DNA of 60,000 nucleotides from Cryptomeria japonica. Lineage: Eukaryota > Streptophyta > Pinopsida > Cupressales > Cupressaceae. Shown in pieces: positions 11,844 to 22,768 of the stretch. The DNA lies in assembly GCF_030272615.1 (NCBI RefSeq), contig NC_081408.1:203342191-203402190 (forward strand), in the 5' to 3' direction. A program made the position numbers and the translations under genes. The notes beneath the pieces were generated by a model. That model searched no databases. It saw only the letters and a program-made list of their open reading frames with translations, and was not told the origin of the DNA. Within the stretch, counting starts at the first letter, position 1. Every line of letters begins with the position of its first letter.

Positions 11844-13069
11844 TGTTGGCCATTTGGTGGAATTGATTATGTGTTGCATTGATGTTTTGTCATTGATGTC
11901 AACAATAGCCATTTGGATGCTTTACCAGCACCCCTACAGTCCTAGTAGGTTGAGTGGTTTTTGGTTAACTTCAATCTGGCATGATCCAATTGACTCTGGT
12001 ATAATCTGGTGATGGAATTGACTTGTTCATAATTCTTATACTCATATTTGGTTAGTTGATTTTGGTCTGGTGATTGGATGCTATTCTGCTTGCTATGAAG
12101 ATTGGTTTCTGGTTCCGGAGAGGGTTTCACCAATAGAGCTTTTGGTGGAGATCTTTGATGCATTGCATAGTTGGTGTTGGTGCAACTTCTGATGGAGATT
12201 TAAGATGTTGTTGGTGACCGTGTTCAAGACTTGGCATTTGGAGATCATTGATGAAGCGTGTGGACCTATACTTCATCCCGATTGATCTAGGTTATGGAGT
12301 GGTATTAATGTAACATGTGGATAGGACCTATTGTTGTATTTCCTAGATATATTATGTGTTGGATATTATTTGTTTTCAGTTTAAGGCCGACATGGTTTGT
12401 AATTATGTAATTAGTTTATTGCCTGGTGGCCGACCTAATTGTTTATGGTCGAGGGTTTGTATAAATAAGATGTGAGATCTCATTGTATATCATCATGGTT
12501 ATTATAAGAGGTCATCGTCAAGGAATGTAATGTGTTAATAATGAAATATCATTCAGACAAAGAAGTTGGTCAATCATTGGAGATCAAATTGGGTTTGTAG
12601 TAGGATTTATTCCTCCAGTATTGAGCTTAACCAGAACTATACTCAGGCATAGGAGATGCTATCTTTTGCAGTTCAATACTTCTCTAGATTGTAGTCTGAA
12701 TTTGTATGTAGTTAGTGAGGCTTCTTTTGTGATGACTAGTGTGCTCTAGGTTGTTGGCCTTCCTTCAAGTGCAGGCCCATTCATTGTAAATTCACATACT
12801 TACTATAGAAGTATTATCTGACTGTGGGTAGGATTGCAACCATGGTTTTTCCCTTTACCGGGTTTTCCACCTACAAATTTTGGTGTTTTGTGGATGACTT
12901 TTATTCTTTTATTATTGGTTATGCTTAATTGGATTAACTGCTATTCTAGTATTATTATTTTGGGTTCTGGTATTATTTTTTTAAATTGCTAATACTTTCG
13001 ATAATCTGTGACAACTGATTCACCCACCCCACCTCTCAGTTCTCTTTCAGTTATCTGAACTATCTAACA
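11844..13069 (+). repeat. Copia LTR 1
   Basis: Begins TGTTGGCCATTTGGTGG and ends CTATCTAACA, giving TG..CA termini and a length of 1,226 bp. It matches the LTRs at 17,710-18,893 and 35,092-36,314 along its full length, at very roughly 90 percent by eye. That implies an insertion much older than the gypsy element nested further in. Confidence 0.9.
12460..12469 (+). promoter_or_regulatory. Copia LTR TATA box
   Basis: TATAAATAAG lies in the LTR and is conserved in all three LTRs (12,460, 18,327 and 35,708). It is the likely start-site TATA element at the U3/R border. Confidence 0.6.
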
Positions 13070-13070
13070 A

Positions 13071-13090
13071 TGGGAATCAGAGCTTTGGTC
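13071..13090 (+). other. Copia primer-binding site, copy 1
   Basis: TGGGAATCAGAGC one base after LTR 1 is a degraded form of TGGTATCAGAGC, the usual plant copia site complementary to initiator methionine tRNA. The equivalent after LTR 2, at 18,896-18,907, reads TGGTATCACAAC, so each copy has mutated at different positions. Confidence 0.7.
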
Positions 13091-13127
13091 CTCTCTGTAG
13101 AAAGCTTAACCACTTGAGGAAGAGTCT

Positions 13128-14401
13128 ATGGTGACTAATAGTTCAAGTTCATCTAGTTCTTTTGGAGCTATCTTTCGAAGGGATATACCTAGGCTTGAAG
13201 GAACAAATTATACAATATGGAAGATTCGGATGGAGACTCATCTGAGATGTCTTGGCAAGGAGATTTGGGGGATCACACAGAATGATGTCACACCTTTTAA
13301 TCTGGGATCTGGCAATCCTCCTCCAGAAAACCTGGACAAGAAGCTTGAGAATGATTGTAGAGAAAGAGAAGCCCTCTTGTGTGCACTTTCTGATCAACAT
13401 ATTATGGGATTAACCAACAAATCATCTGGAAAGGCTATATGGGATAAGTTGCAAAATCTTAATGAAGCTCACCCTACAATAAAGATTACTAAACTTGATG
13501 GTTACTGGATGAGATATGAAAACCTAAAGATGGAAGAAGATGAATTACTGCATTCATGGAAAGGGTAAATGAGATTGTTATGGGAATTCAATGTTGTAGT
13601 GAAACTTTGAGTGAGGATGAAATTGTTTCTAAAGTCCTGAGAGCCCTACCACCAGCTTACAAAATGAAGGCTACTACTATTATTGAGTTGAGAACAATGG
13701 AAAATACATCTGTCAAAAGAGATACTTTGGTTGCGGAACTATCTGCTTTTGAGCTTTAGGAATTTGGACCATATGGAGCTATGAAGACTGGACCTTCTTT
13801 TCATGCATCTATATCTACAACCGGTAAACAAGATAGGAGAGCTTTATATGCAAAAGAACTAGAAGATATGAAGAGAGAAGAAGATGAGTTTGAGCAACTT
13901 GAAGCACTATTTCCTAGAAGACTACTGAAAGGACCAGTAGGAAGTAAGTATGAAGGAAAAGCACCTTTTAAATGTTTTGCATGCAATAAGATTGGTCATT
14001 TAGTATCTAGATGTCCTGAAAGGAATTCAAGATTTGAAGAAAGAGTTAAAAGATCATTGAAACCTAGCCCTAGATATACGAACATGTATAGATTCAAGAA
14101 AAACATAGACAAATATTATTACATAATGGATGAGGAAGGCATTACTGATTTAGATGATGAACCGGCAGAAGATTCTACTAGTGGATTCGGTAATGGGAAG
14201 GAATGGGTATTCTTAGCTATCAAGGAAGATGATTTGACACTAGAAGAGAATGTACCTGAGTATAAGGTACTTACTGCTAAAATTGAGGATAAGGATGAAT
14301 GGGTAATTGATAGTGGTTGTTCACATCATATGACTAGAGATAAAGAGAAGTTTCTATCTTTGCAAGAAATTGAAGGTGGACTAGTTAGATTTGGAGATTA
14401 A
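13128..14401 (+). pseudogene. Copia copy 1 gag and protease
   Basis: The gag start ATG is 58 bp after the LTR. The N-terminus is serine-rich and leads into the copia gag signature RLEGTNYTIWKIRMETHL. One frame change falls near 13,556-13,568 and a TAG near 13,757 interrupts the frame where copy 2 has GAG. A zinc knuckle of the CX2CX4HX4C type (CFACNKIGHLVSRC, about 13,974-14,015) is intact. The aspartic protease motif DEWVIDSGCSHHM (about 14,294-14,332) keeps the catalytic DSG. The frame stops at 14,399. In life these products would form the particle and process the polyprotein. Confidence 0.85.
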
Positions 14402-15515
14402 AAGGAATGTATGATCAAAGGAAAAGGAACTATATCATTGGATGGTAAGAACAATAATGACAATGTTTATTATGTTGAAGGTTTGAAGCATAATCTTTTG
14501 AGTGGAGGAAAATTGGTAGATAAGGGATTTCAATTACAGTTCAAGGATGGAAAATGAAAAATCATTAACAAATCTATCTTGGAGATTGTAACTGGTACAT
14601 AGACAAAAGGTAACATATTTCATTTCAACTCCGATGAGAAGACATATTTGAATACACAGATTGATGAGAATTGGTTATGGCATAAAAGGTTGTGTCATGT
14701 GAACTTTGATTGCATTGTAAAGATTAGTTCAACTAAGGTTATTAGAGATATAACTAAGATTATGAAGCCCTATAATCCGGTATGTAAAGAATGCCAAATG
14801 GGTAAATAGGTCAAAACCTCTTTCAAGAGTATACAAGATAAATTAGCTAATGTTCTTGATCTTATTCATAATTATTTGTGTGGCCCTTCATACTGATTTG
14901 TGTGGCCTTCCTATAGTTAAAAGTTATCATGGTGATAGATATTTCATGCTAATCAATGATGATTATTCTAGAATAATGTGAGTTACTTTTTTTAGAGAAA
15001 AATCTGAAGCATTTGAAAAGTTCAAAATCTTTCAGGCTAAAGTGGAAATTGAGATAGGATTGAAGATTAAATGTTTGAGATCAAATCATGGTGGAGAATT
15101 CACATCTAGTGAGTTTAATAACTTTTATGACAAGTATGCTATTAGAATACAATTTTACGCTCCCCGAACACCTCAATAGAATGGATTTGTGGAAAGGAAA
15201 AACAAAACTATCTTGGATGTTGCTAGAACAATGATGATGGAAGCTAATCTACCTCATATCTACCAGAAAGAAGCAGTTAGTACAGTGGTTTATACATTCA
15301 ACAAAGTACATATGAAAGGAGAAACTGATAAGACACCTTATGTATTATCGTTTGGTAATACACCTATAGTTAATTATTTCAGATTTTTTGGTAGTAAATG
15401 TTATATCAGGAGAGATGATACTATTGGTAAATTTTATCCTAGAAGTGATGAAGGCATATTTCTTGGTTATTCTAATGAAAGTAAAGAATATAGTTGTTAT
15501 AACAAGATATTGTAG
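14402..15515 (+). pseudogene. Copia copy 1 integrase
   Basis: Starts with the pre-integrase zinc region (LWHKRLCHVNF, then CKECQMGK), followed by the integrase core: HTDLCG, YSRIM, RSNHGGEF, NGFVERKNKT. The second catalytic aspartate is replaced by asparagine (RSN, whereas copy 2 has RSD). Premature TAG codons lie at 14,807 and 15,177, where copy 2 has CAG. A small duplication repeats ATTTGTGTGGCC around 14,870-14,910. The core ends with the usual copia segment CYIRRDD..SDEGIFLGYS. Confidence 0.85.
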
Positions 15516-17346
15516 AGAATTGTTGAGAGTGCTAATGTCAAAGTAGATGAGCTAAGAAAAAATCAAATCAGAATTTATGGGAAGGAACCGACAGTGGTAA
15601 TGATTATATCTGAACCGGTAGCACCTTTACCGGAACAAAGAGTTGAACCAATTACCTTGGCAAGATCAGAGAATTCTATAGTAATTAAAGAATAGGGAAG
15701 AGGAACAGAAAGTCAAAAGACTCCTAGGTATGTGAGATTGAATCATTCTGAAGATCAAATCATAGGGGATGAGAACAATGAGTGATGACAAGATGAAGAC
15801 TAGCAACTAATAAAATATGTTTAATATCACAAGTTGAACAGGTATCAGTAATTGAGGCATGTAAAGATGAATTTTGGTTAAAGGCTATGGAAGAATATTT
15901 AGATCAGATTGAGAAAAATAACACATGGACTTTGGTTCTCCGGCCTAAAAATAAAAATGTTATTGGAACTAGATGGGTTTATAGGAATAAATTGAATGAG
16001 GATGGTAAATTTATAAGTAATAAGGCTAGAAAGGTTTGTAAAGGATATTCTCAGAAGGAAGGAATTGATTATGGAGAAACTTTTGTACCGGTAGCTAGGA
16101 TTGAAGCTGTAAGATTATTTGTTGCCTATGCTGCTTATAAAAAATATAAGCTTTATCAGATGGATGTTAAATGTGAATTCTTGAATTAGGATCTTGATGA
16201 GGAAATATATATTTAGTAAACTGATGGTTTTTCACTATTAGATGATACTGATATGGTTAGTAGGTTAAGGAAAACTTTATATGGATTGAAACAAGCATAT
16301 AGAGCTTAGTATGCAAGGTTGGATAAATATCTTTTGAAGCTTGGTTTTACTAAGCGCGGTGTAGACAATAATTTATATTATAGAATCACTGATAATGATA
16401 TACTAATTTTTGAAGTATTTGTTGATGACATTATTTTTGGAGATGATGTTAAATTATGCATAGAATTTTCTAAGAACATGGAGAAAGAATTTGAGATGTC
16501 TATGATTGGTGAAAATAAATTTTTCTTAGGTTTGCAGATTACTGAGACTGACAAAGGTATTTTTATCTCTCAAATGAAATATGATAAGAAATTGATGAAG
16601 AAATTTGGTATGGGAGATTTTAAAATGGTAAGTACACCTATGGTTACAAATGAGAAATTGACAAGAAAAGATGTTTCTGCATCGATAAATCCTACAAGAT
16701 ACAAATCTATGCTTGGAGGTCTACTTTATTTGACTCAGACTAGGCCTGACATTATGAATGATGTTTGTATTGTTTCAAGATTTCAGAGTGGTCCTAGAGA
16801 AAATCATGAGATGGCGGTGAAAAAAAATTTAGATAGTTGCAACGTACATCAAAATATGGTTTATGGTATCCTAAGGATGATAGCATTACTTTATGTGCAT
16901 ATACAAATGTTGATGACCGGAAAAGTACTTCCAGTGGTGCTTTCTTTCTAGGAAAGAAGTTGGTTTCATGGATCAAGAAGAAATAGTCATGTACTTCTTT
17001 ATCTACTACTGAAGCTGAGTATGTTGCTACTCCTACTAGTTGTACACAAATTTTATGGATGAAGCAAATGTTGAAGGATATAAAGGTGGATTGTGATGCA
17101 CCGATAGTTATTCACTGTGATAACTCTGCTGCTATTAATATATCAAAGAATCCAATATTTCATTCTAAGACAAAGCACATATCTATCAAGTATTACGTTT
17201 TGAAGGAGAAGTTGGAATCAAATGAAGTTAAAATGGTTTATGTGAACACTAAAGAGTAGATTGCAGATATTTTAATTAAACCTTTATCCAAGGAATCATT
17301 TGAGTACTTGAGAGATAGATTGGGGGTTTCTGCCCCTCCAGTATAG
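15516..17346 (+). pseudogene. Copia copy 1 reverse transcriptase and RNase H
   Basis: The reverse transcriptase starts near 15,887 ([20 protein letters not shown]). It keeps the first catalytic aspartate in [11 protein letters not shown] and the aspartate pair in FVDDIIFG near 16,420-16,445. Stops fall at about 16,187, 16,213, 16,306, 16,948, 16,984 and 17,257. The RNase H start is damaged: about 20 bp present in copy 2 around the TDVDWGGD motif is missing near 16,905. Later RNase H blocks (TTEAEY, HCDNSAAI, KTKHISIKY) remain. The frame ends LGVSAPPV at the stop 17,344-17,346. Confidence 0.85.
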
Positions 17347-17709
17347 ACTTGATTGATGCGGTTTGGCATTAGTCCAACATACATTATCAGAGATACTATT
17401 CATTCTGGCACTAATGTGTGATGGTACTACTCAGGGGGAGTAGTTAGCTTTGATATTCAGAGGCTTATGCTTTTTCTTTGACATTTTTATCAAATTTTTG
17501 GCATTGATGTCAAAGGGGGAGAGATAGTGATGTGAAAAAGAAATTTAGAACATTACAAAGATATTGTTGAAAGGGGGAGATACATTAATATTTAGAGCTA
17601 TATGCAGAAGATTGTTGGTTGTCTTCCACAAAGGGAGACTTGTTTGGCATTTCTTGGTACTTAGGTGTTTTTCACATCTAGTGTTGCCATCAATGCGAAA
17701 GGGGGAGAT
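17347..17709 (+). other. Copia copy 1 3' region with repeated polypurine tracts
   Basis: Between the end of pol and the second LTR there are five G-rich purine runs: CAGGGGGAG near 17,432, AAAGGGGGAGAG at 17,512, GAAAGGGGGAGATA near 17,569, AAAGGGAGA near 17,630, and the terminal GAAAGGGGGAGA at about 17,697-17,708. The last abuts the LTR and should prime plus-strand synthesis. Multiple tracts of this kind have been described in the Sirevirus branch of copia. No envelope-like frame is seen. Confidence 0.7.
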
Positions 17710-18893
17710 TGTTGGCCATTTGGTGGAATTGATTATTTTTTGCATTGATGTTTTGTCATTGATGTCAACACTAGTTGTTTGGATGCTTTAACGACACCCT
17801 TCTAGTCCTGGTAGGTTGATTGGTTTTGGGTTAAATTGAATCCAGCATGATCCAATTGACTTCGGTATAATCTGGTGATGGAATTGACTTGTTCATAATG
17901 TTTATATTCATATTTGGTCAGTTGATTTTGATCTAGTGATTGGATGCTATTTTTCTTGCTATGAAGATTGGTTTTTCGTTCCAGCAAGGGTTTCACCGAT
18001 AGAGCTTTTGGTGGAGACCTTTGATGCATTGCATAATTGGTATTGGTGTAGATTTTGATGGAGTTTCAAGATGTTGTTGGTGATCGTATTTGAGACTTGG
18101 TATTTGGACATCATTGCTGAAGCGTGTCGACATATACTTGGTCCCGGTTGATCTATGTTATGGACTGGCATTAATGTAACGTGTGGATACAACCTATTGT
18201 TGTATTTTTGAGATGTCTTATGTGTTGGATATATTTTTTTTTTTGGTCTAAGGCCAACATGGTTTGTAATTATGTAATTAGTTTATTTCCTGGTGGTCGA
18301 CCTGATTGTTTCTGGTCGAGGGTTTGTATAAATAAGATATAAGATCTCATTGTAAATCATCATGGTTATTATAAGAGGTCATGTTAAAGGAATGTAATGT
18401 GTGAATAATGTAATATCATTCAGGCAGAGGAGTTGGTCGATCATTAAAGATTGAATTGGGTTTGTAAGAGTATTTAGTCCTCTGCTATTGAGCTTAACCG
18501 AAACTGTACTCAGGCATAGGAGATGTTATCTTTTGTAGTTCAACACTTCTCTGGATTGTATTCTGGATTTGTATGTAGTTAGTGAGGCTCCTTTTGTGAT
18601 GAGAAGTGTGCTCTAGGTTGTTGGCATTCCTACAAGTGCATGCCCCTTCATTGTAAATTCACACTTATTGCAAAAGTATTATTTGACTATGGGTAGGCCT
18701 CCCATCATGGTTTTCCACATACAAATCTTAGTGTTTTGTGGATGGATTTCATTCTATGATTATTGTTTATGCTTAATTGGATTAATTACTATTATGGTAT
18801 TATTATTTTAAATTTCTAATACTTTTGGTAATCTATGACAATTGATTCACCATCCCCTCTTAGTTGTCTTCTAGTTATCTGAACCTTTTAACA
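17710..18893 (+). repeat. Copia LTR 2 (middle, shared)
   Basis: Begins TGTTGGCCATTTGGTGG and ends CCTTTTAACA, 1,184 bp. It serves as the 3' LTR of copy 1 and the 5' LTR of copy 2. A purine tract abuts it on the left and a primer-binding site on the right. No target duplication flanks it, as expected if it arose by recombination. Confidence 0.9.
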
Positions 18894-18951
18894 ATTGGTA
18901 TCACAACTTTTGTCCATTTTGCAGAAAGCTTAACCACTTGAGGAAGATCCT

Positions 18952-19411
18952 ATGGCGACTAATGGTTCAAGCTCATCCAGTTCTTCAAGAGCTATCTTTT
19001 GAAGGGATATACCAAGGATTGAAGGAACAAATTATATAATATGGAAGATTTGGATGGAGACTCATCTAAGATGTCTTGGCAAGGAGATTTGGAGATCACA
19101 CAGAATGGTGTCATACCCTTTAATCTAGGATCTGACAATCCTCCTCCGGCAAACCTAGACAAGGAGGTTGAGAAAGATTATAGAGAAAGAGATGCTCTTT
19201 TGTGTGCACTTTCTGATCAAAAAGCTATGAGATTAACTAACAAATCATCTAGAAACACTATATGGGATAAGTTGCAGACTCTTAATGAACATGACCCTAC
19301 ACTAAATATTGCTAAACTTGATGGTTACCAGGTGAAATATGAAAACCTAAAGATGGAAGAAGATGAAGGGATTATTGCATTCATGTAAAGGGTAAATGAG
19401 ATTGTTATGAG
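18952..19411 (+). pseudogene. Copia copy 2 gag, N-terminal fragment
   Basis: Starts at ATG 18,952, 58 bp after the LTR as in copy 1, with a similar serine-rich N-terminus. A TGA appears early (after RAIF), where copy 1 has CGA. The body (NKSSRNTIWDKLQTLNE) matches copy 1. At 19,411 it is interrupted by the gypsy element. The coding sequence resumes at 31,014-31,018 after a duplicated ATGRG. Confidence 0.85.
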
Positions 19412-19437
19412 TGTAGACACCTAAAATTGTCCAGTCT

Positions 19438-19670
19438 AATTAAATAAATATTTTATTTATTTAATTACTTTAGCCTAATTCTTCTATTAATTAAATAAAT
19501 CTTTATTTATTTAATTAATTCATTTATCCTCTTCTAGCCTTATTTCTCATTTAAATAAATACATTTATTTATTTAAATTATCCTTTTCCTAAATTAAATA
19601 AATATCTTATTTATTTAATTGATCCCACTTCTTCTATTAATTAAATAAATCTATATTTATTTAATTAATT
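19438..19670. repeat. Five clustered AT-rich palindromes in the gypsy U3
   Basis: Palindromes of about 29-35 bp, each built as ATTAAATAAAT..ATTTATTTAAT with a 2-5 base centre, start near 19,438, 19,486, 19,550, 19,591 and 19,636. Pyrimidine-rich spacers such as CTTCTAGCC separate them. The 3' LTR repeats the series at about 30,244-30,476. Confidence 0.8.
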
Positions 19671-19828
19671 CATTAGCATTTTCTACCTATGACACATGTC
19701 ATTCATCTCTTAATTCATCCACTACCTACCCCTTTCATTATTTTATTATTTCTTTTACCTACCCTCTAATCATAGCTGACCTCTTTTTACACCTCTCAAT
19801 CTTATCCCTCCATTTCATATTGTGTCTT

Positions 19829-19838
19829 CTATATAAGG
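19829..19838 (+). promoter_or_regulatory. Gypsy LTR TATA box
   Basis: CTATATAAGG, also present at 30,635-30,644 in the 3' LTR. The position inside the LTR is suitable for starting the genomic RNA. Confidence 0.65.
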
Positions 19839-20206
19839 AGATGCTTCCTTCATTATCAAACCCTAATCAATCATTCTAGCTAACTAATTAGCTAATGAAT
19901 CATTTTAGTGACTTGACTACACTACCATCCTACTTACAACCACATTCTGTTCTTTGTTGAGCTCTTGTGCACATAAAATCTGAGAGAAATATATCAAGCA
20001 AGATCAATGCAGATAGGAAGAATGGAGACCAAAACCCTATTGGACATGTGATGGTATAATCTTTGTGATTTCATTTGATTTGCATTGTCTTAGGTAATCT
20101 TCAAATGTTATGGTGGATCTTTGTTGTTGTTAGGCTAGGGTTTTGTGGTTGAATTCATTTAGCCTTTCAATATTGTTATTATTGTTATCCATTTTCACCA
20201 TATACA

Positions 20207-20226
20207 TTTTGGCATGCCCCATGGGA
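20207..20226 (+). other. Possible gypsy primer-binding site
   Basis: TTTGGCATGCCCCATGGGAC directly follows the LTR and has the TTTGGC..CCC pattern seen at this position in several plant gypsy lineages. I cannot assign the tRNA. Confidence 0.35.
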
Positions 20227-20344
20227 CATGGATTTTTGTTAGATCTGTATTTTTTGCAGATTTTTCTAACCCTATATTGTTGTTTTGTAAAACAATTTGG
20301 AGAATAACCTTGTGCAGCTAGGGTTTTGGACACAAAATCAAGAT

Positions 20345-21185
20345 CTTGGAGAGATTCGGTCATATCTCACAAACAGCTTGGAAATTTTGCACCAAATTTT
20401 TTTTTTTCTGGTTGAAGAAAGTATCGGGAGCTCTCAATACAAAATTTAGATTTTTTGGAGCACATTTTCATTTTCTATGAATTTTTTATGATTTTTCATA
20501 AAAAAATAATTTTGAGAGAAAATGAGAGAATTTTTTGGATTTTCTTACATTTTTAGAAATATCTCATAATTATACTCAAGATCTATTCTTTGTGATTTTA
20601 ATTTTGATGCAAATTATTTCCCTAGAAATCAGATCTTTAAAAATTAGGGTCTTTCCTTATTTTGGTCATATCTCACAAACAACTTTGAATTTTGGCATAA
20701 AATGTTTTATGTAGGTCAAGAAAAGTATCAGAAGAATCCAGTAAAATTTTTAGATTTTTTGAATCGATTTTGCAATTTATATGAATTTTTTGTGATTTTT
20801 CATAAAAAATTAATTTTGAGAGAAAATTAGCAAATTTTTTGGATTTTCTTACATTTTTGGAAATCTCTCAGAATTATACATAGGATCTGGTCTTTTTTAT
20901 TTTAAATTTGATGCAAAATAATTCCTCAAAAATTAGATCTTTAAAAATTAGGGTTTTGCATTATTTTACTCATATCTCACAAACTGCTTGGATTTGTTGT
21001 AGAAATTTTTTTGTGCTGGTTGGAAGACCATCAGGACTCTCCAATAAAAATTGCATATTTTTTGGATCAATTGTTCAATTTATATGAATTTTTTACGATT
21101 TTTCATAAAAAATTAGTTTTTGGAGAAAATTAGCAAATTTTTTGGATTTTCTTACATTTCTGGAAATCTCTTGAAATTTTACAAG
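20345..21185 (+). repeat. Gypsy leader tandem repeat, about 300 bp x 2.8
   Basis: Three successive units each run from CATATCTCACAAAC through ATGATTTTTCATAAAA and GGATTTTCTTACATTT to TCTTTAAAAATTAGGG. The starts lie near 20,360, 20,667 and 20,970, and the third unit is incomplete. The repeat is AT-rich and has no long open frame. Confidence 0.8.
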
Positions 21186-22768
21186 TGGCTTTTTTTTATG
21201 ATGAATCAAATCTTTGAATTGGTCAACAAAATGCATTGTTGAAGGCCCCTATTTCACAAAGTCTTTTGGATCTAAAATTTACCTAACTTGTGTGCTTGCA
21301 GGAAGGGGTGATCATTTGAAACAATCCAAACTACTAACAACTCTTTGTTGTAGGTCCTTGGCAAGGGTTTTTTTTATTTTTATTGTGTGCCTTGTTTTTA
21401 TAGATTAGAAAACACTTCAATTGGTGCACTAAAATTGAATCATTGTCTTTTGTGTCTTGAGCAATAAGCTCTTTTTGTTTAATCTTTAGAGGGCCTATCT
21501 TCCTATGTGGTCATTAGGACTACTAGTGAGAAGAGAATGACCCAAGTGGTAGTGAGGAAAACCCACCTCTTCCGAACCACTATAAACAAATGTATTCATG
21601 GTGAAAACTATGGATAACATGTGTTGATTAGTTCATACCAACACTATGTCTTCCCATAAACCCGTTTGATCAAATTTATTTGATCATTTGTCTGGCGTAA
21701 CCCCTACTGACTGGGAGCCTTCTGTATTTACAAAGCTGAAAGTGCCGCATGTATGGCCACACGAGCAGATGCCCTTACTAGCACCTTTTTGTTTTAGAAG
21801 CCCAAATCCTTCTAGTTGTTGGGGTAGGAGGTCGGACCTCTGGTAGTGGCCCATAGACAAACGGTTCTTAGTAGAGATACAAAGTTCACCACGGGGAGTT
21901 TTTGTGGGGACTGATGCTTGGCTGACCCAAGAAGTGAGTGACGAGGGTGGAGCCAGTGAGGTCAAGCATCTAAGTATCTGCTCTGAATAGCGTAGCCTCA
22001 GGGGTAAAACCCGATGTGGGATCAACAACTATTGTCTTGGCCAGCCATAAGAATTGTACTTGACTTATTTTAAACATTCAAACATTCAAGACCAAACAAC
22101 AAAACATTGTGTCTTTTGTGTCTTCAAGCGTATGCAAAACAATTTTACATCAAACAACACACTTTTCTTGGAGTCATTGTCAGTCTAAACACTTGCACAC
22201 ATTGAGTCCTCATCAACATTGTGTCCTCTTGTCACGAAAAATAGTCAAACATTCAGATTTGGTCACAACAAACAACTTCACAAATTGGAAAATTTTTACA
22301 GTCCAGCAAACAAGAGCAGTCAGTTTCGGAATTCTTGAGCTTCCTAGGTCATTTCTCTAGGTTTCATTTAGCATTCAACCTATCTTTGGGTCTCACAAAG
22401 TCCATCATTTCTTTACACCTTACATTACATTTATATTTGTCTAAACTTGAGTCAAAAGGTCACTTGCTTGTCCTCATCATACTTTGTCAACACACTACAT
22501 ACAACAACATTTTGCTAAGTGGTCCCTCATCAAGGTCTCTTACCTTTGGGTCTCATTTGGTCTTACTTAGAGTCAAGGTCAACTTACCTCATCAAGAGAA
22601 ACTATCCTCTCTTTGGAAGTCACACTTACTCTACTACATACATACTTGGTCTTACACTTAGGACATTGCAAGTACTCTTCAGATTCATTTACATTCCATC
22701 CAACTCTTGGTCTTCCATACTTTTTCCATTTTCATCTAGTCTCACACATCTCGGTCAATACCTAGTTC
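21186..22768 (+). other. Gypsy leader with a GC-richer structured block
   Basis: No coding sequence is recognised. The block 21,690-22,050 is clearly richer in G and C than its surroundings and contains the perfect inverted repeat GAGGTCGGACCTC at 21,828-21,840. The remainder up to the gag start is pyrimidine-rich with repeated AACA/CATT motifs. This would be the untranslated leader, perhaps with packaging or translation signals. Confidence 0.55.

Larger units (their letters stand above)
19412..20206 (+). repeat. Gypsy 5' LTR
   Basis: Begins TGTAGACACCTAAAATTGTC and ends CACCATATACA. The U3 part holds five AT-rich palindromes at 19,438-19,670. A TATA box, CTATATAAGG, lies at 19,829-19,838, followed within 30 bp by AAACCCTAATCAATC. 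Confidence 0.9.

Noticed and set aside
11839-19411. Two independent, adjacent copia insertions as the source of the tandem block.
   Set aside because: Only one target duplication exists, the middle LTR is shared, and no host DNA separates the copies.
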